Below are positions 34,411 through 46,466 of a stretch of DNA of 64,000 nucleotides, piece after piece; the first letter of the stretch is position 1, and each line of letters opens with the position of its first letter. This DNA comes from Protopterus annectens (Eukaryota > Chordata > Ceratodontiformes > Protopteridae). Location: the NCBI RefSeq assembly GCF_019279795.1, contig NC_056731.1, positions 867,328,982 to 867,392,981 of the forward strand, in the 5' to 3' direction. The position numbers and the translations under genes are program-made. The notes below the pieces were generated by a model, which was given only the letters and a program-made list of their open reading frames with translations, ran no database searches and had not been told where the DNA came from.

Positions 34411-35931
34411 CCTAGATTTATAGTCTTTAGAGTATTCAAGTGAGTGATATATTTAAAACTTGTACATTATTTAACCCCTTTTTGCTGGAGGAAGAGGTCC
34501 TACAAAATGTATTTGTATACTGTACCATGCTTTCTGAAACTGGCACTCTCTGCAACTGAGGTTTTTAAAACTTATACTTTATGATAGGCCAAAATTCATG
34601 AAAATCCTATATAACTTAGTAGCTGATGGTTGTACTTTACCTGCTTAGCCAATAATGTTGGCATGTATGGCAAAAGTGCCCCTTGTTCTGTTTTGTACAC
34701 ATACAGTCTTACTGGACTGGCAACTTTGCATTGTGCCCTTTTATTAGCATTTCCCTGCATGTCTTGGATCTATGCCAGATTTGCCTCAACTGTTGAGCCC
34801 ACTTGGCTCACCTTTGTTATACCTTTTACCTTAAATTTCTTTTACTGCATTGGATATAGAGGAAATCCCCTCTTGTCAGCTTTTCCTGCCACATATTGTA
34901 TAGCTTATCAAGCATGATGGCTGTTGTCTGAAGACTAATTGAAATCTGCACTAAAAAGATAATTTTATAAATGGTCTTGAAGCATAATTACCATATTCTG
35001 TGTTAACTTGTGTCTATACATTTTATTTAAATTTGTTTTATAACCCTACTTACCTTTTTAACTTTTATGAATGTATATGAGCTGTAATAGTTTACTAAAA
35101 CCTATACATTCTGTATTTTAAGTCTATACCTTTGCATTGTTTGTGTCCTTAATTCCTGACTAATGTAAAGTGCACTATAATCTGTAAACGAATTAACATG
35201 TTAGGCCTGTCCTGTTATGCCTTGAGTGCATTGAATAACTATCACTACCTATTATTTAAATAATAAGCCTGTAAAAAATAATTTTGTTACTTTACCCTTA
35301 ACTAATGACTGAAACAAATAAGTCTGTCACTTTACCCTTAACTAATGACTAAATAATGTGAAGTGTTTCAGATTTGACTGAACACATAGCTGAATATGAA
35401 TGCTATATTCTGAAACTTGACTGATATTTACATTAGCATATACTGAACATTTAAAAATAGCTGTGTATATTTTGAAAACTAAAATAATAAAAGCATAACT
35501 GAAACTGGTGCATGTTATATTCTAACTAATACAGTTGTCTGAAACATGAGAACATTTTAACAGTGTTATCTGAACACAAATAAACTGAAATCCATTTGAA
35601 CACAGACTGAAAACTACTACTAAAACATGAGAACTTTTGTCTAAAAACATGCATACTTGCTTTAAGCATTGAAGATTAACTGAAACAACTGAAACACATA
35701 GACAGTCAATTTCTGTTCCACAGTTCTTTGCCAAATTTTGCTCTGCATTGTTCCAGTCGCTGATGAAGTAAAGGAAGGCCTGCTTTAATGCTCAAGTGTC
35801 CTCTTTATAGTTAGGCCTTTTAAACCTCTTCTTTTCATTTCTTGTTTGATTGTATTTTGTATCAGGTCCTTAAAATAACATAGCATTGCTTATTGCCCTG
35901 ACTTTATTTACATGTTCTGCACAGGGGCGGC
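34411..35931. other. LTR-element internal sequence, non-coding
   Basis: AT-rich. The 95-codon plus ORF at 34630-34917 is hydrophobic and Cys-rich but shows no known domain and is not called. Repeated 'ctttacccttaactaatgact' occurs twice near 35290-35350. Confidence 0.4.
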
Positions 35932-36386
35932 TCGTGCTATTGGGCTGCAGGACTGCAGCCCCCTCAGATGTACAAAATAAATAAATAAAAAAAGAAAAAA
36001 GAAATAAAAAACAAACGCGAGTCCCAGAATTCGCACATGAGCACTCGCAGCATTTCCAGAGTCCGAAACTCGCGTATGTGCACTCACAACATTTCCCTGA
36101 GTCTGGACTGCTACTGAACCAGCCCGGCACATGTGCACAGAATCTGGACTGCTGGTAAGACAGTCCGGATTACAAAGACAGCCTGCAACAGCAAAGATTC
36201 CAGAAGACTGTGCAGTTACAACTGCATAAACTGGAAGGGGATCAGACTGCAATGTCTGCAGGCTGGAGCCTGCTCTTGCGGGAAGGACAGGACTTTGGCT
36301 CTTGCAGGACTTTTGGTTTTGAAACTAGAGCTTGCCTGGCATTAACAAAGCTGGAAACTCTTTCCAGGAACTTATTTATACTAACG

Positions 36387-36390
<4 letters not shown>

Positions 36391-36459
<69 letters not shown>
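36391..36459. repeat. (GT)n microsatellite
   Basis: About 34 uninterrupted GT units. Confidence 0.95.
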
Positions 36460-36461
<2 letters not shown>

Positions 36462-37347
36462 GCAGTTGTTTATTGTATTTACTGCATTTGTACTCCTATT
36501 TTTTCTGCATAGAACAGTGTTGACTCTTGTTTGTTATGATTACGTACTTAGTTTGCTGAACTTGAAGTGGTCACATGGTTTACTCTTGCAACAGTTTAAT
36601 ACTGTATTATTATTTTAGTTTTTAGTTTACATTTCTGCTATAACAAGCAATATTTCAATGATATTTTTATGCATCAAAGGTTTGTTACAATACTGCTCAG
36701 TTGTATGTAGTTGATTCTTGCACATACTTGGACTGCTTCACATTGCTATAAGTTGTTCAATGGTACTATAGATACATCTTTAATGATTGTAGTGTTTTCT
36801 GCCTTTCCTGGTAGAAATTATTAAAAAGTCACTCACTGTCTATTTTTTATTGCTCCCTTTTTTCCTACCCTTGTGATCTCACTGCCTTTCCTCCTTCTGG
36901 AGGTCCTAATACCACGTGACTTTCAACCCTTTCTTTGCCTTTTCTAGTAGGTCCACAACTGTTTTTACCTTCAAACCTTTCATTTGGCTTCCTTGTATCC
37001 CCCACCTCTCCACCCTTACCCCCCAGCAATCAGGACAAACAACAGCTGCTGCTTCAACCAAAAATAAACTAACAAGGCAAACTACTACTTATGTAATACT
37101 TACGTAATTAAAAAAAAACTAGGCTGTTTGCACTTGTTTAACATTACTAACAGCCTTAGGTTATGGGAACCCTGCTTTCTGCTGCTTCCTGTATATTTTA
37201 ACAAGTAGTGTATTTCAGTCCTTGGCTGTTGCTTTATACAGCTGCTACACCATCTAGTTTAATGCACTCTTTCTGCGCTACATCACAGCTAAACACTGCA
37301 AAGTTGCCACATTTTATAATATGATTCTGGGTCTGTTTTGGGACCCT

Positions 37348-37350
<3 letters not shown>

Positions 37351-37391
<41 letters not shown>
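37351..37391. repeat. (TG)n microsatellite
   Basis: About 20 uninterrupted units. Confidence 0.95.
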
Positions 37392-37394
<3 letters not shown>

Positions 37395-37450
37395 AGTAAA
37401 ATGCCCCAGTAGCTAGAAAGAAGTCAGGAAATATACCAGGTGGCTAGACG

Positions 37451-37580
37451 CAAACCCTGTACCTTGGGAGTAGGTAGCAAGAGCTTGAATTCCCTACCCA
37501 CCACCACTTGTGAAATTGTTCAAACCCTGTACCTTGGGAGTAGGTAGCAAGAGCTTGAATTCCCTACCCACCACTTAAAA
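37451..37580 (+). repeat. 70-bp direct duplication
   Basis: 'caaaccctgtaccttgggag' begins at 37451 and again at 37521. 'gagcttgaattccc' in each copy resembles a degenerate B box, so an old tRNA-type SINE is possible. Confidence 0.7.
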
Positions 37581-37900
37581 TCTGTGTTTTTTTCTGGATT
37601 TTGAATTCACTAAATAATGACAGGCATTTGAATTTCAGACTTCATGTTCTTCAGAAAGTACATGGTAACACAAAGCCTTTTATTCAAGCAATTTTCTGTT
37701 TATAAGATCAATATTTGAAATTTGTTCCTATGTTTGGGGCTATATGCCCCCATTATTGGCTTTGTGCAGATTTTTTTTGTGCTAACAAGTTGGGAGTTAT
37801 GGTGAGAACTGAATTCACTGAATATGTTTGGGGGCTGTATTCCCCCATTATTGGCTTTGTCTAGGTGTTTTGTGCTAAGACGTTTAGAGCTATGGTGAGA
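37581..37900 (+). mobile_element. MITE family A copy with internal duplication
   Basis: Carries the family core 'cactaaataatgacaggc' and the G-rich 'tttggggctatatgccccc' segment, the latter duplicated about 100 bases on. Termini are decayed. Confidence 0.5.
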
Positions 37901-37959
37901 ACTGAATTCACTGTAGGATAGCCATTTAAGTTTCAGTCTACCTGTCTTTTAAGAAGTAG

Positions 37960-38035
37960 CTGATTTGGCAAAGTGGTATGTTGCTCTGACTGTAGTGCAC
38001 AGGTCCTGGGTTCAAGACATGGCAGTGAAATATAT
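37960..38035 (+). mobile_element. tRNA-like SINE head
   Basis: A-box-like TGGCAAAGTGG and B-box-like GGTTCAAGAC lie about 33 bases apart, as in tRNA genes. The sequence lacks a closed acceptor stem and is followed by another MITE family A interior up to about 38190. Confidence 0.45.
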
Positions 38036-38261
38036 GGTGGTAGCACAGCATTTTATTCTAGCAACTTTCCAAGATTATGCAAGCAATGTTTAAAATGTGT
38101 CCCTAGTTTTGGGGCTTTTGTCCCCCCCCAATACATTTTGACTTTTTCCAGATTTCTTGTGCTTCAAAGTTGAGAGAGACAGTTGAGTGTTGAGTGCATT
38201 TTACAAGGAACTGAGAGCATGAAGAGAAGTTTAGTGCTGCTTATCCTGTGTCTGCTTGTGT

Positions 38262-38335
38262 TGTCAATAGCACAACAGGTACTGTACTTGCTATTGATGC
38301 AGAAGACTGTGGGTTCTACTCCCATGGTATATAGA
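38262..38335 (+). mobile_element. tRNA-like SINE head, second copy
   Basis: 'tagcacaacaggt' (A-box-like) and 'gggttctactccc' (B-box-like) have tRNA-like spacing. No complete cloverleaf, so not called as a tRNA gene. Confidence 0.4.
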
Positions 38336-39270
38336 TGCATTACTGATACTGTACTGTATTGTACTTTTAAAGGGGGTGGATGTTGCAGTTCTAATAATGT
38401 CCTCTTTGGCGGAGATACCTAGTAACAATGAACCTGTTATCAGTTTGCCATCCATTCCCTATTGCAATATTACTAGCTTATCATTTTTTTAATGTAGTAT
38501 AGGTAATTTATTCCTCAAGAGCAACAGGCACTTTATTTGTAGTTGAAACAATGAAATATAAAGTTGTGTGCTAGCAGCAAACTCTTCATTAGTGGGAGAT
38601 ATCTTTATTGTGGAATTATTTAGATGATTTACTTCTGCAGAGATTGTGCATATTTACTGATACTGGTGGATTGTAAAAGTTTAAGTAGACTTTTATGATG
38701 GAAATGTTATGAATTGAGCAGTTTTGTCATTATTGGTGAATGCATTTTGTTTCATTGTGTACTGGAAAAATGTTCAAAAAAATAAATTTAAAATGCTAAC
38801 AACTGTACTGTATTATACAAGGAATATAATGTAATACAGTCAGGAAGGTGTATCAAAGAACACATGTATGTTTCCTGTGCAAGGGGCCTATGATTTGAAA
38901 ACAGCCCAAAGTTAATCTTTATCTGCTACTGACCAAATGTATTCTCTTTGAATGTGGGTTTTGATGCTGTTTCAAATGAATGTGAGTTTCAAGGGCAGAG
39001 AGGTTTAATGCTAAGTCTATTTTCATTGTGAAACTGCATTGCTTTGTTTAGCAGATGTCTATTAGTGTTTGTGCTGTAAAATGTAAAATAAAACTTTTAA
39101 ATGAAATCCAAATCATTGTAGAAGTAAAGCAGTATGCACATTACAGTGTTTATGGTAGATGGGGTGAAATAGCCAAGTAATGGGGCATTGGAAAAGTTGC
39201 AGGGGGGAAGCCCCATTCGAGCATGTTTTTGTGAGGGGGAAAGGGTGGCAAACTCAGCCCCGGCTGAACT

Positions 39271-39520
39271 ATACCTCTTAACTGGCCAGATTATTGCTTC
39301 TTATTTTTGGTTTGTTCCTCATAAGATTTGTGGTTTTCTGGCAAATCATTTAGGAATGAAGTCACTAAATAATGACAGACGTTGAGTTTCAGACTTCATA
39401 CCCTTCAGAAAAATGCATGCTAAAGCAAGACCTGTTATTCTGTCAACTGTCTAAGTTTATACAAGAACAATTTTAGTACTGTTTGTATGTTCTTTCCTGC
39501 GTTAAGAGGTTGAGAGGTAT
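39271..39520 (+). mobile_element. MITE family A copy
   Basis: Starts ATACCTCTTAACTGG and ends GAGGTTGAGAGGTAT. The interior has 'tttgtggttttctggcaaat' and 'cactaaataatgacagac'. No clear target duplication. Confidence 0.75.
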
Positions 39521-39556
39521 GAGCACATAAATCGCTTTATAGAATTAGGTGTATCC

Positions 39557-40094
39557 AAACCTCTCAATTGTCCCTGATTTTAGCTCAAAATGTTGCTTTC
39601 CCCCTAATAATCCCTCCGCAAAATCACAAATTTGGAAGAAAACGTGGAGGATTTACAATTAATAAATAATTGTAATGAACAGAGTAATATATTACTTTTA
39701 ATTTCAGAAATACATGTAGATTCTTTTATTTTGTCAGCTGCTCAAGTTAACAGTACTAATATTAAAAAAGTGTGCAGTCTTTGACAGGCTCTCAGCTGTA
39801 TTGTGTGACTATTTTATATTTTTGCATCACATTTTTTCTCCGGTTTTCATAAAATTGTGGTTTTCTGGCAAATTAGTGGCAAATCATTAAAGATTGATGT
39901 TAGAAAGTAATGACAGACATTTGAGTTTCAGATTTCATACCCTTCAGAAAATTCATAGTAATGCAAGACCTGCTATTCTATTATCTTGCTAAGTTTATAA
40001 AAGCAATATTTAAAAATTGTCCTTATTTTTGGGCCTTTGTCCCACTTTTATTTATGGCTTTGTCCAGATTTCTTGCTCTGAGGTTGAGAGGCAT
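39557..40094 (+). mobile_element. Two overlapping MITE family A copies
   Basis: 39557-39801 resembles the copy at 10329, and 39830-40094 is the right part of a 59284-type copy ending GGTTGAGAGGCAT. Close packing suggests one inserted into or beside the other. Confidence 0.6.
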
Positions 40095-41280
40095 GACAGA
40101 TGTGTCAGGGCCATCATCATCAACCAGAGACATTTCAAATTGTGACATACTTGTTGCACCCCACTCCCCCACATAGTGACTCTGGATGTGTTCAAGCAAG
40201 GCAAGGAGCAGTTATGCAGTGTAAGTGTGCAGAGTATCCTCCCATCCAAGGTAGACAGAAGTACTACAGTGGCTTTTCTTCTGTCCTTGATTTTGCAGAA
40301 TGTTCTGGTTTTCTGTCATATTTTTATACTGTTGATTTATGCTTCTTATTCAGAAAAAGCGTGTTATTGCAGAGCCTGTTGTTGCTCTTTGTTTAAGTAG
40401 CAGTGCTTTAATGACCATCAGGAAGCTTGTCTGAGATTGTAAGATGCAAGTAAGCTTTAATAAGCATACTGCTAAAGAATTACCAACATTTTAAGCCTTT
40501 TTGTCATTGCCATGCAGAGAATATTTACATAACTAGATTGTGTATAAGCCTTAGGTATTGAAATCCATATGACAATTACAGTATTTTCAGAAGCTCATTA
40601 CATTTGTTGGACACTTGCAGTAATCTTTGCAAGCTTTACCCATAAACTAAACAGGATTACAATCTATCATGTGTGGTCCATAACCTGTGCAGTAATCCTT
40701 TAAGCAATTTATCTTGAACTTGTTTCTTGTTTGCTGTTCATTTTTTACTTTCTTCATGTTTTCCCTATGAAACAAGTTGTCAGGCAGCAGATCTTTTTTG
40801 GTTAAGAAACATTTTACAAGTGGGGGTATCACAGAGATTGCTACTTTCAGCATGTTACTTGGTACTTTTATAAAGCTGAATATAAATTATAATTAAAAAT
40901 GAAGGAGAAGTGATTTGAGCTGAGTGCTGCTTGTTCTTTTATACTTGATTTTGACTGGCATTCCAGTAATGAATTTAAAAAGTAATTTATTTTTTCATGC
41001 CTCACAATCTTTTAATTTCCATCTAGATATCAAGTAAGCTGTCGTGTAGCCAATATATTGAAGTATTTTTTTTCTTCTACACTTTATTTTGTCTTGATTG
41101 GACTCTCATAATGACAGTTTGGCACCCAGGGCAGCATATTTAAATCCCAGTTTTTGTGTTTTTAGCATAGCCCCACCCCTTTCTAGCTGGCCAACCACCT
41201 TCCCACTGGCCCCACCCATTCATCTGTCTCCTGCAGCCCCCCCCTTTGATTTGAAGCCACCAGCCGCCACTGGTTCTGCA

Positions 41281-42065
41281 TGAAATGCAGCTTTAACAAC
41301 TGTAAACTGGCAGCATTGCTTGCTCTGCTAACTTTATTTACATTTTTCTGCATGAAAATAAACATACATTTTTCTGTATGAAATAAACATTTGCTGCTAA
41401 TAAGCTCTTGCAAGTCTGTAGACAAACTGATTTTTTTACATTAAATTTTAACACAACACTTAATTTTGACATAATGTAATTTTTAAAATGGTACTGTCAC
41501 ACTGAGAATGTAACGAGAATTCTGCTGTTATTTTCTTCCCAGGCTGATGGGCTTTATTTAAAAATCCAAACTCCAAAGGCTTGCTATTGACTGCAATTAC
41601 CTTTGACCTTTTAAACTCTGATAGCATGAAAACTGTAATGAGTAATGAAATGTCTGCCGTCCTTTTTATTTTGAAAATCTGGGATGTCACTGACAACATT
41701 AACATGAGCTGTAGCATACTTTTGATTATCCTTTGGGCTTGAACTTTGTACATTACTTGCATCATTTTCCCAGTCATTAACCATAGTGGGCTGCTTTGTA
41801 TTTGAAATGCTAACAATATTTAAATCAGTAACCTGTTTAGCTTTATTGGAAACAACTGGAACTAACTACCAGCTTTTACACACTTGTGTTTCCAGGTCCA
41901 GTATTAACTGCTGGGATTGGTGAAGTCTGTTTTACTGCTGCTAAATCAGTATTAAAATCTGTTTGTCTCACCACTAAAATGGACAGAGTTTCTAAGGTCT
42001 TAGCTGTAGCAGTTGCATTTAACTTAACAGTTGTAAATGAAAATAATGTAACAATGTGCATTTTT
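41281..42065 (-). other. LTR-element internal sequence, possible decayed coding
   Basis: On the minus strand several short frames look coding-like (for example LNATATAKTLETL near 42030, and NDWENDASNVQSSS near 41750). A 118-codon minus ORF covers 41460-41816. A 'ttgaccttttaaa' phrase recurs near 45118. These may be pieces of an old gag-like ORF, but no domain can be named. Confidence 0.3.
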
Positions 42066-44362
42066 GGGGTCTATGTTACATAAACGAATGCTTAAAATGT
42101 CGAGTACAACATGCTCTACACATTTTAAGCAAATATTTAAGTAATAGACCACTCAGTAACTTGAAAATAAGAGTTTTGAAATGTTTTAGTTAGCCATCAG
42201 TGAAAATACCAGCCTTGACGTCAGTACGTGGATAACGTTAGAGTATGCCAACTATAATCAGCTACTGTGCTGTTTACGTAGATGTATGAGACATGAACAC
42301 TAAATAAAGTTAAAAGTAAACAATGTCACATGTAAAACTACATACACGAAGTAAACACCAGGAAAACAGTTTACTACTATAGCGGGCATTTACGGCACTT
42401 ACTTTGTTGCCTGCATCTGTCAGTATAAATGGAAGTCAAGTAAAACAGAAAGTGTGATGCTTTAGCATACCCGCTCCACCATGGCAAACACTGCTCACTT
42501 CTCCCCTAGTGTTGTAGAGAGCATTATGAGTGTGTGAAATCTCCGAAAGGAAAAAACATGCTCCACATAGATGGGTATCTGTATATTCTAGAAAAGGTAT
42601 TAAAAGACAAGAAGTACTGGTGTTGTAAGCTGAAACTGAAAGAGAGCTGTAAAGGTCATGCAGTGACAAAGGCAGATATATATGGTGAAGTCTTATTAAA
42701 GTATACAGGGCACCATGATGCATCAGATGCATGTGAGGTTGAGAAGTACATAGCTTGTGATAAACTAAGGCAGAGTGCTCGTACATGCAGAGACACTCCT
42801 GCCCTACTTGTAGACGATGTGTTCACTTCTACATCTACAGAATATACAGCTGCACTTCCAACAAGATCTATGTTGAAGCAAATAAACAGGGTTCATCGTC
42901 ATAGTGTAAGAAATTACATTCCTGTATTCACTACCTTAGATACTGTTAATCCTAGTGCATGTACTTTGAAAGAAGGGTGTTTTGTGCAGAAAAGAATGAC
43001 TGACATACAAAACAATATACATGTTCTAGTATTCTCCACTGTTGAAAATCTGCGTGATGTAAGCGTGTCACCTATGTGGTTAATGGATGGTGTGTTTCTT
43101 ACGAAAGGTAGATTGTGAAGGCAGCTCTATACTGTTCATGGTCTTTTGTCAGTTGGTGGAAACACTTAAGTGCGTGCCATTGTTTTTTTGCTTAATGACG
43201 AAAAAGTTCTATAAATATTACAATTTCATGTGGCAGTGTCTATCTGAGTTGTTGGCTGCAGCTGATCTCCATGTGTCAGTGAAATATCTGTTATCTGATT
43301 TTGAGAAAGCAGCTCTTCATAGTATGAAATACCATTTTCCAGATGTATTTTCAAAGGGTTGTCTTTTTCATTTTGCGCAGGCTGTCTGGAGAAAATTGCA
43401 AAGCTCCGGATTAGTTAGCTTATATGGAAAGTGTGTTACATTTCAAATGAGTGTTAAAAAGTTGATTGTGTTAGCATTTCTCAATGAGGATGAAGTGATA
43501 CCAGCTTTCTTAGACTTATCAAATGTGTTTCCTAATGAAGGGAAGGAGTTGCTGTTGTACTTTTCTGACATTTATGTGTTGGGCCACATTTAGAAATAGA
43601 CTACCCGACTGTCATGTACTGATAGATTCCCTTCAATGTTCCCTATAAAGTTCTGGAACGTTAGTGAATTAAATGCTCTAAACCTGCCATGGACTCAGAA
43701 TCACATTGAAGGCTGGCACAGGCGTATCTGATGTTTATCAGGGCGGTAAATTTGTGATATACCATCAGTGTTAGCAGTACTAGTTAGGGAACAAAACAAG
43801 ATTAATGAAACCATATTGAATTTACAATCGGGATGTCCTCCGTCCCCTAAAAAATGCAAAACAGTTCTCAGGTACAAAAGATTGCAACATGTTCTGCAAC
43901 ACAAACAGGAGTACAGTAGAGAACATTTCCTATGTGCAGTTGCTGTCCTTTTGAAGGTGTAACGTAGTACTGAGCTTCACCATCAAGCACAGTTAGGACA
44001 CTTTAGTAGACTGATTCACTGTACATAATTACATATTCACATTCCGGGTGCTTTGTGTGTGTGTTTACACTTGGTAGAATGTATTGGTAGACTGATGCAC
44101 TGTTATGATTATATTCACACATTTAGCGTGCTTTGTGTGTGTTGACACGTGGTAGACTGTAACGGAAGTACTGAACTAACAGACATGGTACAGGTGTGAT
44201 TTAGTGGTTAGTGTTCAGGTATCTCGTACGTCACTAGGGGAAAAGGGGACAGTGTTGGCCAAATATAACTTTTCGATGTTTTGATTTTCAGTCATTTTTG
44301 TTTTTGATTACATAAACATTGTACTTGACATTTTAAGCGTTCATTTATGTAACATAGACCCC
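42066..44362 (+). mobile_element. Phantom-like Mutator (MULE) DNA transposon
   Basis: Terminal inverted repeats start GGGGTCTATGTTACATAAA and match over about 45 bases, including 'gcttaaaatgtc'. Both sides are flanked by attttt (42060-42065 and 44363-44368). Inside is one transposase with a FLYWCH zinc finger and MULE catalytic core, the combination described for Phantom elements. A 6-bp duplication is shorter than the 8-10 bp usual for MULEs; AT-richness may hide a longer one. Confidence 0.85.
42480..43962 (+). pseudogene. FLYWCH-MULE transposase, decayed
   Basis: The ORF can start at the ATG at 42481 or 42534. The FLYWCH finger shows YILEKVLKDKKYWCCKL, SCKGHAVT and TGHHD. The MULE core follows: first Asp in WLMDGVF at 43079, second Asp in LLSDFEKAALHSM at 43288, the zinc-like GCLFHFAQAVWRKLQ near 43360, and the Glu in NHIEGWHRR near 43705. 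The C-terminal block LVREQNKINETIL ends at 43962. One frameshift near 43110, two close stops near 43591 and another break near 43730 inactivate it. It would cut and paste the surrounding transposon. Confidence 0.88.
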
Positions 44363-44368
44363 ATTTTT

Positions 44369-46466
44369 GCACCTATATACAATCAGTTTTAACTGTTGAA
44401 CTTTTTACATTTTGTCTCGTGACCCTTAGATTTTAACATACTGTAAAGTGAGTGAAACTCCACCCACTGCCTCACCATAACCGTTTCTTTACCTGACGTC
44501 ATTTAACTTTTCATTGGTAACACTGTCTTTAATTCAGTTTGCTAGGCTAGCTGTAATCTGAGCTGATATGTTTGGCAAACTGCCATCTCCGTACGAAACA
44601 TATACAATCTCAAACTGATTACATAGTGTACTCTTTTATACATAGAATCTGAATTTTTAACTGTGCTGTCACTTTTACAATGTAGCATTGACTTTAAATT
44701 TTACATTCTGTAAACTAACAAACATTATTTTGTCTCTCTGTATTCCGATATTGTTTATGCATTGCAGCACTTTAATACAAAGCTCTTAAACAAAACAATA
44801 ATACAAAAAAATCCTTTGCCAACTGTAATCATAAACTCTATTCTGCTAATTAATTTGACTGTTAGTTCTGATATACTTCAAAACATAGAGGCATATGGTT
44901 ACCCTTTTTCCTTGACTGACCACACCCAATATGTGTTTCTGAACACTTCAGCTGTGTCAGCTGAACTGGAATTTATTTTATCTTTAACCCATAAATCTGC
45001 ATGTTTCTGTCTTAACCAATTCTTTAAAATCTGTACATTTGCACATATCTTTTTACTGAAATCTAAACCAGTATATGCAGAGAATTTACACTTTGTACTG
45101 TTAGCTGCCGTAATCTTTGACCTTTTAAATTCTGACAAGACATCTTTTGTATGTGCAGTTAAAATTGATTTGTCTATAAACAATGAAATAACCTTAAACA
45201 ATAATAGAGTAATGCTCTGATATTTACAGATAGCTATGGAATGCATGTTTTACTTAGCACTGAAGTCTGTTCTTCAGTTTGTCTGAAATATACTTTAAAT
45301 ATGCACTTTGATTCCTTTTATCTCCCTGCAGTGCAAACACTAGTTGAAGTAATGTGAACTGGAGACATTGCTTGCATGTTATGTATGTTGACTGGGTTGA
45401 CATTTGTATGATGAATACTGTAACATACTGCTGTATTTTGAATGGTATGTATTACATTCTGAACATTTGTGCGGGAGACTGTACTACAACTGAAATTATT
45501 ATGTAAACTAGAGACCATACTGACTTCTGAGTCATTAGTCTGCTTAAGTGATTTAAATTTTTTCATTTAGACGCATTTAACATCTTTGAACTAATAACCT
45601 TTAACTTTAAGAAAACATTTTTAAACTTAAACCAAAAATTTACCGACATTTTAACTGTAGCAGTATTACTTGACATGTTTACATGCAAAAAAAAAACTTA
45701 AACTTTTGTTGAACCTTTAACTAAAAGATGCATATAAAGTCTTACATAACTTTATGGCTTGGAAGGAATGTGAGCCGTCGTCTGTAGCTTATTAACCATT
45801 TACTTGCTTCTTGACTTTATGATGTCACTCTGGAAAACATGAAAGTCTTTGGAGATGACGTCTTTTATGTTCTGATAATACTGATCTGCTGAAGTTGTGT
45901 GAGGCTTTCCTGAAGGAAACACTGGTGCTGTGAAATTTAATGCTGTCTTAAAGAGAAACTGTTGTGCCATAATTTTCAGCTTATTCTGTAGAGGTTACAG
46001 CTCTATTTATGGAAAAAAACACTGGCATGCTGTTTGAAAAGTCTGTTATGAAACAGTTGCTGTCACTTTAAACTGTTAATGAAACCTTGAAATTGCAGTA
46101 AAAACTGTACTTGAAAAAATTACTCACTGCAGCTGTTTTTGTTGAAGTTTGAACGAAACGCGGAGTGCTGGACTTTAACAAAAACAGTGTTATTTTATAG
46201 TCTGTAGCACACATGACGTTGTACAAAGCACTACTATTCTGTAGATTTCTGTAGAACACACACAGTGTAACCAAGTCTGGAAATGAACAATACCTTCACT
46301 GAAAGGGTGGTGTGCTGCTGCTGTCATACTTCTGCTGTAGAAACAGCCACTGTGAACTTAAGAAAACATGCTTGTACTGGAAACTGGATGTGAAAAAGTT
46401 CAGCTGCTTGCTGGGTTGTGAGAAGTATATATCTCTCCCCAGACAGCAGATCACATTAGGCACCAG
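44369..46466 (-). other. LTR-element internal sequence, possible decayed coding
   Basis: Minus ORFs at 45318-45566 (82 codons) and 44899-45246 (115 codons) follow one another, overlapped by a 152-codon plus ORF at 44762-45220. No domain is recognised on either strand, so neither is called as a gene. The rest is AT-rich. Confidence 0.3.

Larger units (their letters stand above)
35932..41272. mobile_element. hAT-like DNA transposon, 5.3 kb, non-autonomous
   Basis: Left end CAGGGGCGGCTCGTG and right end (reverse complement) CAGTGGCGGCTGGTG are matching hAT-type termini, each followed inward by a 'gggctgcagga'-like sequence. The octamer gttctgca flanks both sides (35924-35931 and 41273-41280), the 8-bp duplication expected of hAT. 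No transposase could be read; the interior holds microsatellites, tRNA-like repeats and several MITE family A copies. It lies wholly inside the LTR insertion. Confidence 0.8.

Noticed and set aside
36210-36523. Plus-strand ORFs containing long Cys-Val runs
   Set aside because: They are translations of the GT microsatellite.
37960-38335. Two tRNA genes
   Set aside because: A- and B-box-like motifs exist, but no acceptor stem or cloverleaf closes; SINE heads fit better.
44762-45220. 152-codon plus ORF as a real gene
   Set aside because: It lies inside an old LTR element, overlaps a minus ORF, and has no domain or codon bias.
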